Assembly: GCF_000974765.1 (NCBI RefSeq)
Contig: NZ_BBWU01000021.1
Coordinates: 96,165 to 160,164, forward strand
Reading direction: 5' to 3'
Source of the DNA: Sphingomonas changbaiensis NBRC 104936
Lineage (GTDB): Bacteria > Pseudomonadota > Alphaproteobacteria > Sphingomonadales > Sphingomonadaceae
Length of the DNA: 64,000 nt
The translations under genes and the position numbers were made by a program. This document shows positions 37,296-47,155 of this stretch, piece by piece. The notes under the pieces were generated by a model, which did no database searches, was not told where the DNA came from, and saw only the letters and a list, made by a program, of their open reading frames with translations. How positions within the stretch are numbered: the first letter of the stretch is position 1; each line of letters begins with the position of its first letter.

Positions 37296-38942
37296 GTGGT
37301 GACGTTGCGAGCCGGATTCATTCTTCTGACGGCAGGCGGGCTGGCGGCCCCCGGCGCGGCCCAGGTCATCCTGGATCGCGCCGACCCGGCCGTGATCGAA
37401 CGCGATCTGCGGCGAGCGGAGGACGCTCCGTCGCTGCCGGCCCGCCCGCAACCGCGCACCGAGGCCGAAAACACCGGCTACGCGGCAGTCAGCGTGACGG
37501 CCGGTGCCATCATCGTCGAAAGCTCGGTCTTTTCTAACGACGTGTTCGCCCCGATCGTCGCGCCTTATCTGGGTCGCACGCTCGGCGCCGACGAACTGAG
37601 GGAGCTGTTGTCCCAGGTCGCAGCCGTCGCGCGCGGCCGGGGCTATCTGTTCGCGACCGCATCCATCGAGCCGCAGGCCGTCACCGCCGGAGTGCTCCGC
37701 ATCACGCTCGACGAAGGGCGCGTGGACGCGGTCCGCAGCCTCGGCAAACCCAATGCAAAAGTGGACGGCATCCTGCGGCAACTGGTCGGCAAAGGCCCGA
37801 TCCGTCGCGCGGATTTCGAACGCACGCTGCTGCTGGCGGGCGACGTCGCCGGCGTGCGGGTCGCCGACGCCCGCTATGTCCGCCAGGACGGCTTCGGCAT
37901 TTTGCTGGTGACGCTGACGGAGGACCGCAGCGCCTTTGTCGTACAGGTCGACAATCGCGGCACCGACATTGTCGGTCCCGTCCGCGCCACCGCGCTGGCG
38001 AGCCTGCGTGACGTTGCCGGCGAAGGCGACGAAGTCTCGCTGCTCGTCGCGAACACGCCGTTCGACCCGTCGGAGCTGGTGTTCGCACAGCTTCGATATG
38101 CCGCGCCGCTCGACGACCGCGGCAACCTGCTCTGGTCCAGCGTCGCTTTCGGCCATGTGCGGCCGGGGGCGAGCCTCAGTTCATTCGACGTGAAGGGCGA
38201 CAGCGTTTCGCTCGCGACGGGCGTCACGCACCCGCTGATCCGTTCGCGCGGCACCAGCCTGTGGGGCACGATCGAATTCCGGGGGCTTTGGCTCGATCAG
38301 GATATTCTGGGCGTGCCCGTGCGGCGCGATCGAGTGGTGACCCTCTCTGCGCAGCTGGAAGGCGCCACGCGGCTGGGCGGCGGCATCCTTCGCGGCAACG
38401 GCGCGATCGTCGCCGGCCTGCCGTTTCGGGAGGTCACGCGACAAGGCGATCCGCTGGCGTCACGCGGCGACGGCGACGCGCGCTTCGGCCGGCTCGAGCT
38501 CTATGGCGACTGGACCCGCGACCTCGCGCCCGATGTCAGCATCCGCCTCGCCGGCACCGGCCAGGTCGCGACCCGGCCGTTGCTGGCCAGCCAGGAACTG
38601 GGGATCGGCGGTCCGCTGTTCGGTCGCGCCTATGACTATAGCGAGCGCAATGGCGAGAACGGCGTGGCCGGCGCTGTCGAGGTCCGGCTGGATGTTCCGG
38701 GCGCTGCCATGGGCCCGATCCAACGCGTCCAGCTCTACAGCTTCGCCGACGCCGGCTATGTCGACAATGCGCGCAGGGGGCTGGGCGGCGGCGACCTCTA
38801 TTCCGCCGGCGGCGGCCTGAGATTCGGCATCGGGCGCAATCTGAACGGGGAAGCCGAGCTCGCCGCGCCGATCGGTGCGGACCGGCTCAGCACCGGCAAT
38901 CGCAACCCGCGCCTCTCCTTTCGGGTGAGTGCGAGCTGGTAG
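37296..38942 (+). CDS. ShlB/FhaC-type two-partner secretion outer-membrane transporter
   Basis: A 548-residue TpsB/Omp85-superfamily protein. A signal peptide (ends APGAAQ) is followed by POTRA-like domains (about 60-210; ELRELLSQVAAVARGRGYLFATASIEPQAVTAGVLRITLDEGRVD) and a C-terminal 16-strand barrel (DNRGTDIVGPVRATALASL ... NRNPRLSFRVSASW). It should move a TpsA protein across the outer membrane, but no large TpsA with a haemagglutination domain lies in this window. The start is GTG 37296 (a second GTG follows at once), with AAGGA about 12 bp upstream. Confidence 0.85.
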   Translation: MVTLRAGFILLTAGGLAAPGAAQVILDRADPAVIERDLRRAEDAPSLPARPQPRTEAENTGYAAVSVTAGAIIVESSVFSNDVFAPIVAPYLGRTLGADELRELLSQVAAVARGRGYLFATASIEPQAVTAGVLRITLDEGRVDAVRSLGKPNAKVDGILRQLVGKGPIRRADFERTLLLAGDVAGVRVADARYVRQDGFGILLVTLTEDRSAFVVQVDNRGTDIVGPVRATALASLRDVAGEGDEVSLLVANTPFDPSELVFAQLRYAAPLDDRGNLLWSSVAFGHVRPGASLSSFDVKGDSVSLATGVTHPLIRSRGTSLWGTIEFRGLWLDQDILGVPVRRDRVVTLSAQLEGATRLGGGILRGNGAIVAGLPFREVTRQGDPLASRGDGDARFGRLELYGDWTRDLAPDVSIRLAGTGQVATRPLLASQELGIGGPLFGRAYDYSERNGENGVAGAVEVRLDVPGAAMGPIQRVQLYSFADAGYVDNARRGLGGGDLYSAGGGLRFGIGRNLNGEAELAAPIGADRLSTGNRNPRLSFRVSASW

Positions 38943-38946
38943 CCCG

Positions 38947-39516
38947 TCAGACGGAGATGTCGGCGCGCAGCGTCGCCGCAAGCGCGCTGGCCTGATCGCG
39001 GATAAGCAACCAGCGCAGCCGCTCTTCCTGCGCATCGGCCAGCGCGCGATGGGCGGGCGGTTCGTCGGGGCCGCGGATTTCCGCTCCCGCGACAAGCGAT
39101 GACGCGACTTCCCCAAGCCGCTCCGGCGGCACAGCGTTTTGCAGCAGCGCGATCGCTGTCTCCAGGTGCGCGTCGTCGCTGTCGCGCAGGCGCAACGCGC
39201 GGCGCGGCAGGCCGGCAGCGCGCAGCAGCGCGCTCAGCCATTTGCCGTCCCAGGACGGAGCGCTGGCGAGCAGATCATGGCCGGCCAGTACCTCGATCAT
39301 GCGCGCCGCAACCGTCTCGTGCGGCGTCCCCTCCCGCTCCAGCACTGCGCGCGAGATGCCGTGGATCTGCTCGGCGCGAGAGTCCCACTCGATCCAGGTC
39401 GGCGCGGGACGGATCAGATGCGCCTCGGACGCGCCATCCTCGAACACCCACGCCACCTCGATCGGGTAGCTGATCTTCGACAGCGACGAAGCTTCGAAAT
39501 CCAGGAACACGCGCAT
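38947..39516 (-). CDS. DnaQ-like 3'-5' exonuclease domain protein
   Basis: A 189-residue RNase H-fold protein. Exo I is FLDFEASSLS (Asp and Glu metal ligands), followed by IHGIS, an Exo II-like SWDGKWLSALLRAAG, and Exo III HRALADAQEERLRWLL with the His and Asp of the DEDDh group. It probably trims DNA or RNA 3' ends. It sits downstream of the permease array in the same direction, separated by a good terminator. Confidence 0.75.
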   Translation of the reverse strand: MRVFLDFEASSLSKISYPIEVAWVFEDGASEAHLIRPAPTWIEWDSRAEQIHGISRAVLEREGTPHETVAARMIEVLAGHDLLASAPSWDGKWLSALLRAAGLPRRALRLRDSDDAHLETAIALLQNAVPPERLGEVASSLVAGAEIRGPDEPPAHRALADAQEERLRWLLIRDQASALAATLRADISV

Positions 39517-39546
39517 GAAACGCCAACGCGCGTCGATCGGGAAAGA

Positions 39547-39579
39547 CTCCGCCCCGGCGCTTGCAAGACCGGGGCGGAG
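39547..39579 (-). terminator. Terminator of the exporter operon
   Basis: CTCCGCCCCGG-(11 nt)-CCGGGGCGGAG, a perfect 11-bp stem, followed on the minus strand by TCTTTCCC, 9 bp beyond the last permease stop. It ends the operon before the exonuclease gene. Confidence 0.8.
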
Positions 39580-39587
39580 CAGTTGGC

Positions 39588-42098
39588 CTACTCGTATCTC
39601 AACGCGCGGATCGGGTTGGCGCTCGCGACGCGGATCGCGTGCGAGGCGATGGTGCCGACCGCGATCAGAAGTGCGAGCGCGCCGGCCGCCACGAACGGCG
39701 TGGGGCCAAGCGGGATCCGGTCGTCGAACGTGTTCAGCCAGTCCCGCATCACGTACCAGGCGACAGGCCAGGCAATCAGATTGGCGATGATCACGGGCCG
39801 GGTGAACTGCCAGACCAGCAGCCGCACGATGTCACGGCTGCGCGCGCCCATCACCTTGCGGATGCCAATCTCCTTGGTCCGGCGCTCGGCCGTGAAGGTG
39901 GCGAGGCCGAACAGGCCCAGGCAGCCGACGATGACCGCCAGGATCGCGAAACCGGCGAAGGTCTTCGCCCGCGAATCCTCGGCCTTGTAGAGCTTCTGGA
40001 TGATGTCCTCGCTGAACTTGCCGTCGAACGGCGCATCGGCGACGATCCGCTTCCAGACCTGCTCCACGTTCTGGCGCACCTTGTCCGGCGTGGCGGAGCT
40101 GTAGCGAACCAGTACCGCGTCGCGGTTGTTGTTCGCCATCCGGAACATGATCGGCTCCAGCGGCTCGCGGATCGAGCGGAAGCGGCTGTCCTGCACCACG
40201 CCGATGATGTTGATCGGCACCAGCCCCATTTCGTCCGGCGTGCCGAAGCCGCCGCCCTTCACTTGCTTGCCGACCGCGTCGGCCGGGTTGCGGAAGCCGA
40301 GCCGCTTGGCCGCAAGCTCGTTGATCACGACGTTCGCGCCGCGGGCGACGAACGCCCGTTCGACCGCTTCGTCATCGGGGAACGGCAGCGTCGCATCATC
40401 CATCGGACGCCCGAGGTCGAAGCTGCGGCCCGCAACTAACCTGATGCCCATCGTGTCGAAGAATTTCGAGTCGACGGCATAGGTCCCGATCGTCACCGCC
40501 TCTGCATGGCCGGGGATCGAGATGCCGGTGTTGCTGCTGTTCTTGGTATCGATGCCGATCGACGAGCGGCCGACCGACTTGACGCCCGGCACGCGCGCGA
40601 TCTCGGCCACGATCGTGTCGCTGAGCGGCACCACCTGACGCCGCGAGGCGCCGGTCAGCTGCAGCAGGCCTTCGCGCTTGTAGCCCGGATCCGTCGTCCG
40701 CGCGTACACGGTCTGGGTGTAGACGATCGCGGTGCAGATGATCAGCCCGATCGAAACCGCGAATTGGGCGACCACCAGCACGTTGCGCAGCCGGCCCGAA
40801 CCCGGCGTTTCCGCGGCCGAGCGATTGGCCTTCAGCACGGTCGCCGGCTGGAACCGGGAGAGGTAGAAGGCCGGATAGAGGCCGCCGAGCGCCCCGACCA
40901 ACAGCACCAGGGCCATGACCGGCAGCAGGATGCCGTCGTGCCCGAAATAATGCAGGTCGAGGTCGGCATCGAGGAAACGGGCGAACGCCGGCACGAGCAG
41001 CTCGATCAGCGCAAGCGCCATTACCATCGCAATGCTCGCGACGATGATTGATTCGCCGATGAACTGGACGATCAGCTGCTTGCGGGCCGCGCCCAGCACC
41101 TTGCGCAGCGCCACTTCCCTCGCCCGCTGGCTCGCGCGGGCCGTCGACAGGTTGGTGAAGTTCACCACCGCCATGCCCAGGATCAGCAGCGCGATGACGC
41201 CGAAGGTGACGATGGTCCGCCGGTCATTGCCGGGCGTGGCCGCGCCGTTCTGCGCCTTGCCCAGATGGACGTCGCGAATGTTGACTAGGCGGTAATCGGA
41301 ATCGTCGCCCTGGTTGTATTTGCGATCGCCGAACGTCTCGTCGGGGATGTTCCGCTTTTCCCACGCCGCCTCATCGGCCTGGATGACCTTCGGGTCGCTG
41401 CCGGGCTTCAGCGCGGCATACCACCAGCCGGACTGCCAGCCCCATTGGGTCAGGAAGTCGGGCTGCTCGGCCCAATAGGTCGCCGGATCGTAACGGGCGA
41501 TCATGTTGAACGCCATGTGGCTGTTCTTCGGCAGGTCCTTGAACACAGCCGTCACGCGGTGGTCGACCGGCTTGCCGCGCAGCATCAGCGTCAGCGTCTT
41601 GCCGATCGGATCCTCGCTGCCAAACAGCTTTTCTGCCTGGGTTTCCGACAGCGCCACCGATCCGACGTCCTTCAGCGCGGTGCGCGGATCGCCCTTCACC
41701 AGCGGGAACTGGAAGATATCGAAGAACGGGCCGCTGACCATCGAGCCGTTGTCGACCGCGATCGCCTCGCCGTTGCGAAGCACCGTGAACCCGCCGGCCG
41801 AGACATAGACCATGCGCTCGACCTGCGGATAATCCTTCTTCAGCGCCTGCCCGGCGGCAAAGGCCGACATCTGCAGGTTCATGTCCTCGCCGGTCTGCTT
41901 GTCGTGATAGTAGGTCTGCAGCTGGTAGATATTGTCCGAATTCGGCAGCCACTTGTCGTAGCTGAGCTCGTATCGGACGAAGAGCAGGATCATCAGGCAT
42001 GCGGCCATGCCGATCGCGAGGCCCAGGATATTGATCAGCGCGTAGGCGCGGTTCTTCATCAGCGACCGGACGCCGACCGTCAGATAGTTCCGCCACAT
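39588..42098 (-). CDS. MacB/FtsX-family ABC permease, array member 5 (distal)
   Basis: An 836-residue permease. One N-terminal helix (20-42, INILGLAIGMAACLMILLFVRYE) precedes a MacB-type periplasmic core, then three FtsX helices; the whole unit repeats (a fifth helix near 435, a second periplasmic core, three terminal helices), giving about eight spans. The FtsX signature STARASQRAREVALRKVLGA occurs in the first half and FTAERRTKEIGIRKVMGA in the second. The C-terminus ANPIRALRYE is shared with its paralogues. ATG 42098 follows the previous stop by 13 bp with TAGAGGA as stop plus Shine-Dalgarno. No ATPase domain, so it depends on the ATPase at 52319-52999. Confidence 0.9.
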   Translation of the reverse strand: MWRNYLTVGVRSLMKNRAYALINILGLAIGMAACLMILLFVRYELSYDKWLPNSDNIYQLQTYYHDKQTGEDMNLQMSAFAAGQALKKDYPQVERMVYVSAGGFTVLRNGEAIAVDNGSMVSGPFFDIFQFPLVKGDPRTALKDVGSVALSETQAEKLFGSEDPIGKTLTLMLRGKPVDHRVTAVFKDLPKNSHMAFNMIARYDPATYWAEQPDFLTQWGWQSGWWYAALKPGSDPKVIQADEAAWEKRNIPDETFGDRKYNQGDDSDYRLVNIRDVHLGKAQNGAATPGNDRRTIVTFGVIALLILGMAVVNFTNLSTARASQRAREVALRKVLGAARKQLIVQFIGESIIVASIAMVMALALIELLVPAFARFLDADLDLHYFGHDGILLPVMALVLLVGALGGLYPAFYLSRFQPATVLKANRSAAETPGSGRLRNVLVVAQFAVSIGLIICTAIVYTQTVYARTTDPGYKREGLLQLTGASRRQVVPLSDTIVAEIARVPGVKSVGRSSIGIDTKNSSNTGISIPGHAEAVTIGTYAVDSKFFDTMGIRLVAGRSFDLGRPMDDATLPFPDDEAVERAFVARGANVVINELAAKRLGFRNPADAVGKQVKGGGFGTPDEMGLVPINIIGVVQDSRFRSIREPLEPIMFRMANNNRDAVLVRYSSATPDKVRQNVEQVWKRIVADAPFDGKFSEDIIQKLYKAEDSRAKTFAGFAILAVIVGCLGLFGLATFTAERRTKEIGIRKVMGARSRDIVRLLVWQFTRPVIIANLIAWPVAWYVMRDWLNTFDDRIPLGPTPFVAAGALALLIAVGTIASHAIRVASANPIRALRYE

Positions 42099-42111
42099 GG
42101 GCTTTCGTCCT

Positions 42112-44613
42112 CTATTCGTAGCGCAGCGCGCGGATGGGGTTGGCGCTGGCGACCTTGATGGCGTGCGCAGCGATGGTGCCGACGGCGATCAGCAAAGCAA
42201 GGACACCGGCCGCCACGAACGGCGTCGGCCCAAGCGCGATGCGATCGTCGAACTTGTTCAACCAGTCGCGCATCAGCCACCACGCGACCGGCCAGGCGAT
42301 CAGGTTGGCGATGATGACCGGGCGCGTGAACTGCCAGACCAGCAGCTGCACGATGTCGCGCGTGCGGGCGCCAAGCACCTTGCGGATGCCGATCTCCTTG
42401 GTCCGGCGCTCCGCGGTAAAGGCCGCGAGCCCGAACAGGCCGAGGCAGCCGACGATGACCGCCAGCAGCGCAAAAGCGGCGAAGATCGCGGCGCGCGATT
42501 CCTCGGCTTTGTAGAGGTCCTGGATGATGTCCTCGCTGAACTTCGCATTGAACGGGACGTCGGTCGCGATGCTCTTCCAAGCCTTCGCGACGCCTTCCCG
42601 CACCGTCGCGGGATCGCCCTGGAAGCGAACGATCATCTGCCCGTGCGGGCCGGTCGGCGTGTCGATGAACATGATCGGATCGATCGGCTCGCGGATCGAG
42701 CGGAACCGGCTGTCCTTGACCACGCCGATGACGGTTGCGGGCAGCAGCCCCGCCTCGTCGCGGAACATCGCGACCTGGAACGTCTTGCCGACCGCGTCTG
42801 CCGGGTTCTTGACGCCCATGCGCTTCGCCGCGAGCTCGTTGATCACGATATTGCCGCCGCGCCGGGACAGCGCGATCTCTTCGCTGAGATCGGGCGGATA
42901 GGACGGCGCGATTTCGTCCATCGGACGGGCGTCGTCGAACCAGCGGCCGGCGATCAGCTGCAGGCCCATCGCGTCCTTGAAGCCGTTATCGACCTGGTAG
43001 ATGCCGATATTGACCGGCCGCGGATTGCCCTGCAGCAGCACGCCGGTGTTGTTGTTGTTGGTCGTCGCCACCCCGATATTCGTTCGCCCGACCGCCTGCA
43101 CGCCCGGCACGTGCTTGGTCGCCTCGACGATCGACTGGGTCTTGCCGAGCAGCTGGTAACGCGACAGCTCGTCGACCTGCAGGATGTGGTCCCGCTTGTA
43201 GCCGGGATCGACGGTCCGCGCGTAGACCGTCTGCGCGTAGATCACGCCGGTGCAGATGATGAGGCCGATCGAGACCGCGAATTGGCCGACGACCAAAGCC
43301 TGGCGCAAGCGACCTGTGCCGGGCGTCTCCGCCGATGACTTGTTCGCCTTCAGCACCGATGCAGGCTGGAAGCGCGACAGGAAGAAGGCCGGGTACAGCC
43401 CGCCCAACACCCCGACGAGCAGCACCAGCACGATCACCGGCAGCGCGATGCCGCCGGCGCCGAAATAGGTGAGCCGGATATCGGCATCGAGGAAGGCCGA
43501 GAACGGCCCCACCAGCAGCTCGACCATCGCCAGCGCGATCAGCATGGCGAGCGTCGCAATCAGCACCGATTCACCCACGAACTGGATGATCAGCTGCTTG
43601 CGGTTGGCGCCGAGCACTTTGCGCAGCGCCACTTCGCGGGCACGCTGGCTTGCCCGCGCCGTCGCGAGATTGGTGAAGTTCACCACCGCCATGCCGAGGA
43701 TCAGCACCGCGATCACTGCGAAAGTCATGATCGTCTTGCGATCATTGCCCGGCGTCATCGACGCGCGCTGCGCCTCGCCCAGGTGAATGTCGCGCACGTT
43801 GACGAGGTGCCAATCCTGGTCGTCGCCGGCATTGAAGCGCGCCTCACCCGAATTTTCGTCGGGGATATTGCGCTTTTCCCAGGCCGGCAGCCCGGCCTCG
43901 ATCGCCTTGGGATCGGCGCCGGGGCGGAGCTTCACATACACCCAGCCGTTCTGGCAGCCCCAGCAGGTCAGGCCGTCCGGATAATCGGCGTTGAACGCAT
44001 GGATGTCGATCCGCGCGATCACCGTCGCCTTGAACTGCGAGTTCTTCGGCAGGTCCGCCATGATCCCGGCGATGCGAAAATCCCAGGTCTTGCCGCGGCT
44101 GATGACGGACAAGGTCCGGCCCAGCACCTGGTCGGTCCCGAACAGCTTGATCGCTTCCGACCTGGTCAGCACCGCCGCATTGACCTGGTCGAGCGCGTTG
44201 CGGCTGCCCTGGAGCAAGGGGAACTCGAGCACGTCCAGCAAATTGCCGTCGGTGAAGACCCAATCCTTGATGGTCGTCGCGTTGCCCTTGTCGATGAACA
44301 CGGGCTCGGTCGAGAACAGATACACTTCCTTCTCGACCTGCGGAAAGTCCTTCGCCAGCCGCTGGCCCGCGATGAACGGCGTCATCTGCAGCTTATCTTC
44401 CTCGCCGGTCTCGTGCGATTTGTACCAGCTCTGGAATTCGTAGACGTTTTCGGCGCCCGGCAGCCACTTGTCGTAGCTGAACTCGTATCGGACGAAGAGC
44501 AGGATCATCAGGCACGCGGCCATGCCGATCGCGAGGCCCAGGATGTTGATCAGCGCATAGACCCTGTTCTTCAGCAGGGACCTGAGACCGACCGTCATAT
44601 AGTTCCGCCACAT
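42112..44613 (-). CDS. MacB/FtsX-family ABC permease, array member 4
   Basis: An 833-residue paralogue with the same two-unit layout. The N-terminus MWRNYMTVGLRSLLKNR and the C-terminus ANPIRALRYE match the neighbours, and the FtsX motifs TARASQRAREVALRKVLGA and FTAERRTKEIGIRKVLGA are intact. The first periplasmic domain differs most from the others (YEFQSWYKSHETGEEDKLQM), suggesting paralogues vary in what they contact in the periplasm. ATG 44613 is set by alignment with the other members; the frame stays open upstream into member 3. Confidence 0.9.
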   Translation of the reverse strand: MWRNYMTVGLRSLLKNRVYALINILGLAIGMAACLMILLFVRYEFSYDKWLPGAENVYEFQSWYKSHETGEEDKLQMTPFIAGQRLAKDFPQVEKEVYLFSTEPVFIDKGNATTIKDWVFTDGNLLDVLEFPLLQGSRNALDQVNAAVLTRSEAIKLFGTDQVLGRTLSVISRGKTWDFRIAGIMADLPKNSQFKATVIARIDIHAFNADYPDGLTCWGCQNGWVYVKLRPGADPKAIEAGLPAWEKRNIPDENSGEARFNAGDDQDWHLVNVRDIHLGEAQRASMTPGNDRKTIMTFAVIAVLILGMAVVNFTNLATARASQRAREVALRKVLGANRKQLIIQFVGESVLIATLAMLIALAMVELLVGPFSAFLDADIRLTYFGAGGIALPVIVLVLLVGVLGGLYPAFFLSRFQPASVLKANKSSAETPGTGRLRQALVVGQFAVSIGLIICTGVIYAQTVYARTVDPGYKRDHILQVDELSRYQLLGKTQSIVEATKHVPGVQAVGRTNIGVATTNNNNTGVLLQGNPRPVNIGIYQVDNGFKDAMGLQLIAGRWFDDARPMDEIAPSYPPDLSEEIALSRRGGNIVINELAAKRMGVKNPADAVGKTFQVAMFRDEAGLLPATVIGVVKDSRFRSIREPIDPIMFIDTPTGPHGQMIVRFQGDPATVREGVAKAWKSIATDVPFNAKFSEDIIQDLYKAEESRAAIFAAFALLAVIVGCLGLFGLAAFTAERRTKEIGIRKVLGARTRDIVQLLVWQFTRPVIIANLIAWPVAWWLMRDWLNKFDDRIALGPTPFVAAGVLALLIAVGTIAAHAIKVASANPIRALRYE

Positions 44614-44624
44614 GTCGCCTGATC

Positions 44625-47141
44625 CTATTCGTAACGCAGCGCGCGGATGGGGTTGGCGCTTGCCACCTTGATGGCGTGCGCAGCGATGGTGCCGATCGCG
44701 ATGACGAGCGCCAGCAGGCCCGCCAGCACGAACGGCGTCGGCCCGAGCGTGATGCGGGTGTCGAACTTGTTCAGCCAGTCGCGCATCAGCCACCAGGCGA
44801 TCGGCCAGGCGATCAGGTTGGCGATGATCACCGGCCGCGTGAACTGCCAGACCAGCAGCTGGACGATATCCCGGCTGCGCGCGCCGAGCACCTTGCGGAT
44901 GCCGATCTCCTTTGTCCGCCGTTCCGCTGTGAACGCCGCCAGCCCGAACAGGCCGAGGCAGCCGATCACCACCGCCAGCATCGCAAAGGTCGCGAAGATC
45001 TGCGCGCGCGCGGCTTCGCGATCATATTGCTCGCGCACGATGTCCTCGGCGAAACGAGCCTGGAACGGCACTTGCGGGATGTTGCGTTTCCAGATCTTCT
45101 CGACCTGTCCGCGAATGGCGGACGGATCGCCCGAGAAGCGAACGGCGATCGTCTCGAAGCCGTTCCGGCGCATCGTGTAGATGATCGGCTGGAGCGGTTC
45201 CCGGACCGAGCGGAAGCGGGCGTCCGTCACCACCCCGACGATCGTGACCGGCAGCAGCCCATATTCCGACGGCAGCATGTCGGCCTGGAACTGCTTTCCG
45301 ATCGCTTCCTGGGGGCTGTGGAAGCCGAGCCGCCGTGCCGCCTCCAACGTGATCACCACGTTGGCGCCGCGCTGGGCGAGCGCCTGCAGCGCCGCCGCGC
45401 GGCCCGGATCGGACTGTTCGGGCGTGGTTATGTCGTCCCGCCCCTGCGCTTCGGAGAAGCCGCGTCCGGCCAGGACCTTCATGCCCATTGCTTCGAAGAA
45501 GCCGGGTTCGATCGAATAGTCGCCCAGATCGACCGATTGCGTGCCGCCGGGGAAATAGACGCGGGTGATCGAGTTGCTGTCCGGATCGACCGCGATTTGG
45601 GTGCGCGCGGCCGCCTGCACGCCCGGGATGCGCCGGATCTGTTCGGTCACCGCCTGATCGCGACCGTCGACCCCGCGATAGCCGAGATTGCCGACCTGCA
45701 GCAGGCCGTCGCGGCGATATCCGACATCCATCGTGCGGGCATAGGCGGTCTGCGAATAGATGACCGCGGTGCAGATGATCAGTCCGATCGAGACCGCGAA
45801 TTGCGCGACGACCAGCACGTTGCGCAGGCGACCCGACCCCTGCGCGTCGGCCGAGGATTTGTTGGCCTTCAGGATCTTCGCCGGCTCGAAACGGGCCAGA
45901 TAGAAGGCCGGATAAAGCCCCGCGATCACGCCGACGAGCACGACGAGCCCGACCAGGGGCAGCAGCACGCCGCCGCTGCCCAGATAATGGAGCTGGATGT
46001 CGCTGCCCAGGAAGGCGTTGAACGCCGGCAGCACAAGCTCGATGATCGCCAGCGCGATCACCATCGCGACCAGCGCGACCAGAATCGATTCCCCCAGAAA
46101 TTGAACGATCAGCTGGCCGCGCGATGCGCCCAGCACCTTGCGCAGCGCGACCTCTCGCGCCCGCTGCGATGCGCGCGCCGTCGTCAGGTTGGTGAAGTTG
46201 ACGCAGGCGATGCCCAGCACCAGCAGCGCGATCACGCCGAACGTGATCACGGTGCGATGGTCGTTGCCGGGCGTGACGGGCGCGTTCTGGGCCTGGCCCA
46301 GATGCACGTCGCGGACATTGACCAGGCGATAATCCTGCACGTCGCCGGCATTGGTCTTCTGCCCGCCGACCACTTCGTCCGGGATGTTGCGCTTTTTCCA
46401 GGCGTCCATGCGCGAGTTGATGAAGGCGGCGTCGTCCGGAGAGCGCAGCCGCACATAATTCCAGCCCTGCTGCGTGTTCCAGCTGGTGAGCGCTTGCGGA
46501 CGATCGGAGAATTGCGTGTTCAGATCGAAGCGCGCGACCGCATCGGCCGTGAAGCTCGAATGCTTCGGCCAGTCCCTGAAGACGCCGGTGACCTTATAGT
46601 CGACATTGCCGGTATTATCGACGATCGTCAGCGTCTGCCCGATCGGATCGCGGTTGCCGAAGCGCTTCTTCGCCTCGCTCTCGCTGAGCGCGATCGAGTG
46701 CGTGTCGGGCAGCGCCGTCGCCGCGCTGCCGCGAACGAACGGCACCTTCAGGATCTCGAACAGGTTTCCGTCGGTCATTCGCAGATTCTTGATCTGACCG
46801 GCTTCGCCGTCCTGGATCACGATTGGCGCGAAGCCGCGGACCCAGACAAGCTTCTCGACCGGCTCCGGATAGTCCTTCAGCAGCGCGCGGCCGGCGGCGA
46901 TCGCGCTCACCTGGAGGTGCATTTCCTCGCCACCCTGCGCGGTCGCCTTGTAGTTCGTCTGCAGCTGGAATGCCTGGTCGGCACCCGGCATCCACTCGTC
47001 ATAGCTCGTCTCGTAACGAACGTAGAGCAGGATCATCACGCAGGCGGCGAGGCCCAGCGCCAGGCCGACGATGTTGATCGCCGCATAGACGCGGTTCTTG
47101 GTGAGTGCGCGAAGGCCGACTGTCAGGTAATTCCGCCACAT
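44625..47141 (-). CDS. MacB/FtsX-family ABC permease, array member 3
   Basis: An 838-residue paralogue starting MWRNYLTVGLRALTKNR. Both FtsX units are present (TTARASQRAREVALRKVLGA; RRTKEIGIRKVLGARSRDIVQLL). The second periplasmic core has an insertion relative to members 4 and 5, around FSEAQGRDDITTPEQSDPGRAAAL read in two parts. The start codon follows the stop of member 2 by 14 bp with TAGAGGA overlap. Bases near its 3' end are close to identical to those of members 2 and 4. Confidence 0.9.
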   Translation of the reverse strand: MWRNYLTVGLRALTKNRVYAAINIVGLALGLAACVMILLYVRYETSYDEWMPGADQAFQLQTNYKATAQGGEEMHLQVSAIAAGRALLKDYPEPVEKLVWVRGFAPIVIQDGEAGQIKNLRMTDGNLFEILKVPFVRGSAATALPDTHSIALSESEAKKRFGNRDPIGQTLTIVDNTGNVDYKVTGVFRDWPKHSSFTADAVARFDLNTQFSDRPQALTSWNTQQGWNYVRLRSPDDAAFINSRMDAWKKRNIPDEVVGGQKTNAGDVQDYRLVNVRDVHLGQAQNAPVTPGNDHRTVITFGVIALLVLGIACVNFTNLTTARASQRAREVALRKVLGASRGQLIVQFLGESILVALVAMVIALAIIELVLPAFNAFLGSDIQLHYLGSGGVLLPLVGLVVLVGVIAGLYPAFYLARFEPAKILKANKSSADAQGSGRLRNVLVVAQFAVSIGLIICTAVIYSQTAYARTMDVGYRRDGLLQVGNLGYRGVDGRDQAVTEQIRRIPGVQAAARTQIAVDPDSNSITRVYFPGGTQSVDLGDYSIEPGFFEAMGMKVLAGRGFSEAQGRDDITTPEQSDPGRAAALQALAQRGANVVITLEAARRLGFHSPQEAIGKQFQADMLPSEYGLLPVTIVGVVTDARFRSVREPLQPIIYTMRRNGFETIAVRFSGDPSAIRGQVEKIWKRNIPQVPFQARFAEDIVREQYDREAARAQIFATFAMLAVVIGCLGLFGLAAFTAERRTKEIGIRKVLGARSRDIVQLLVWQFTRPVIIANLIAWPIAWWLMRDWLNKFDTRITLGPTPFVLAGLLALVIAIGTIAAHAIKVASANPIRALRYE

Positions 47142-47155
47142 CTGGCTCTGGTCCT

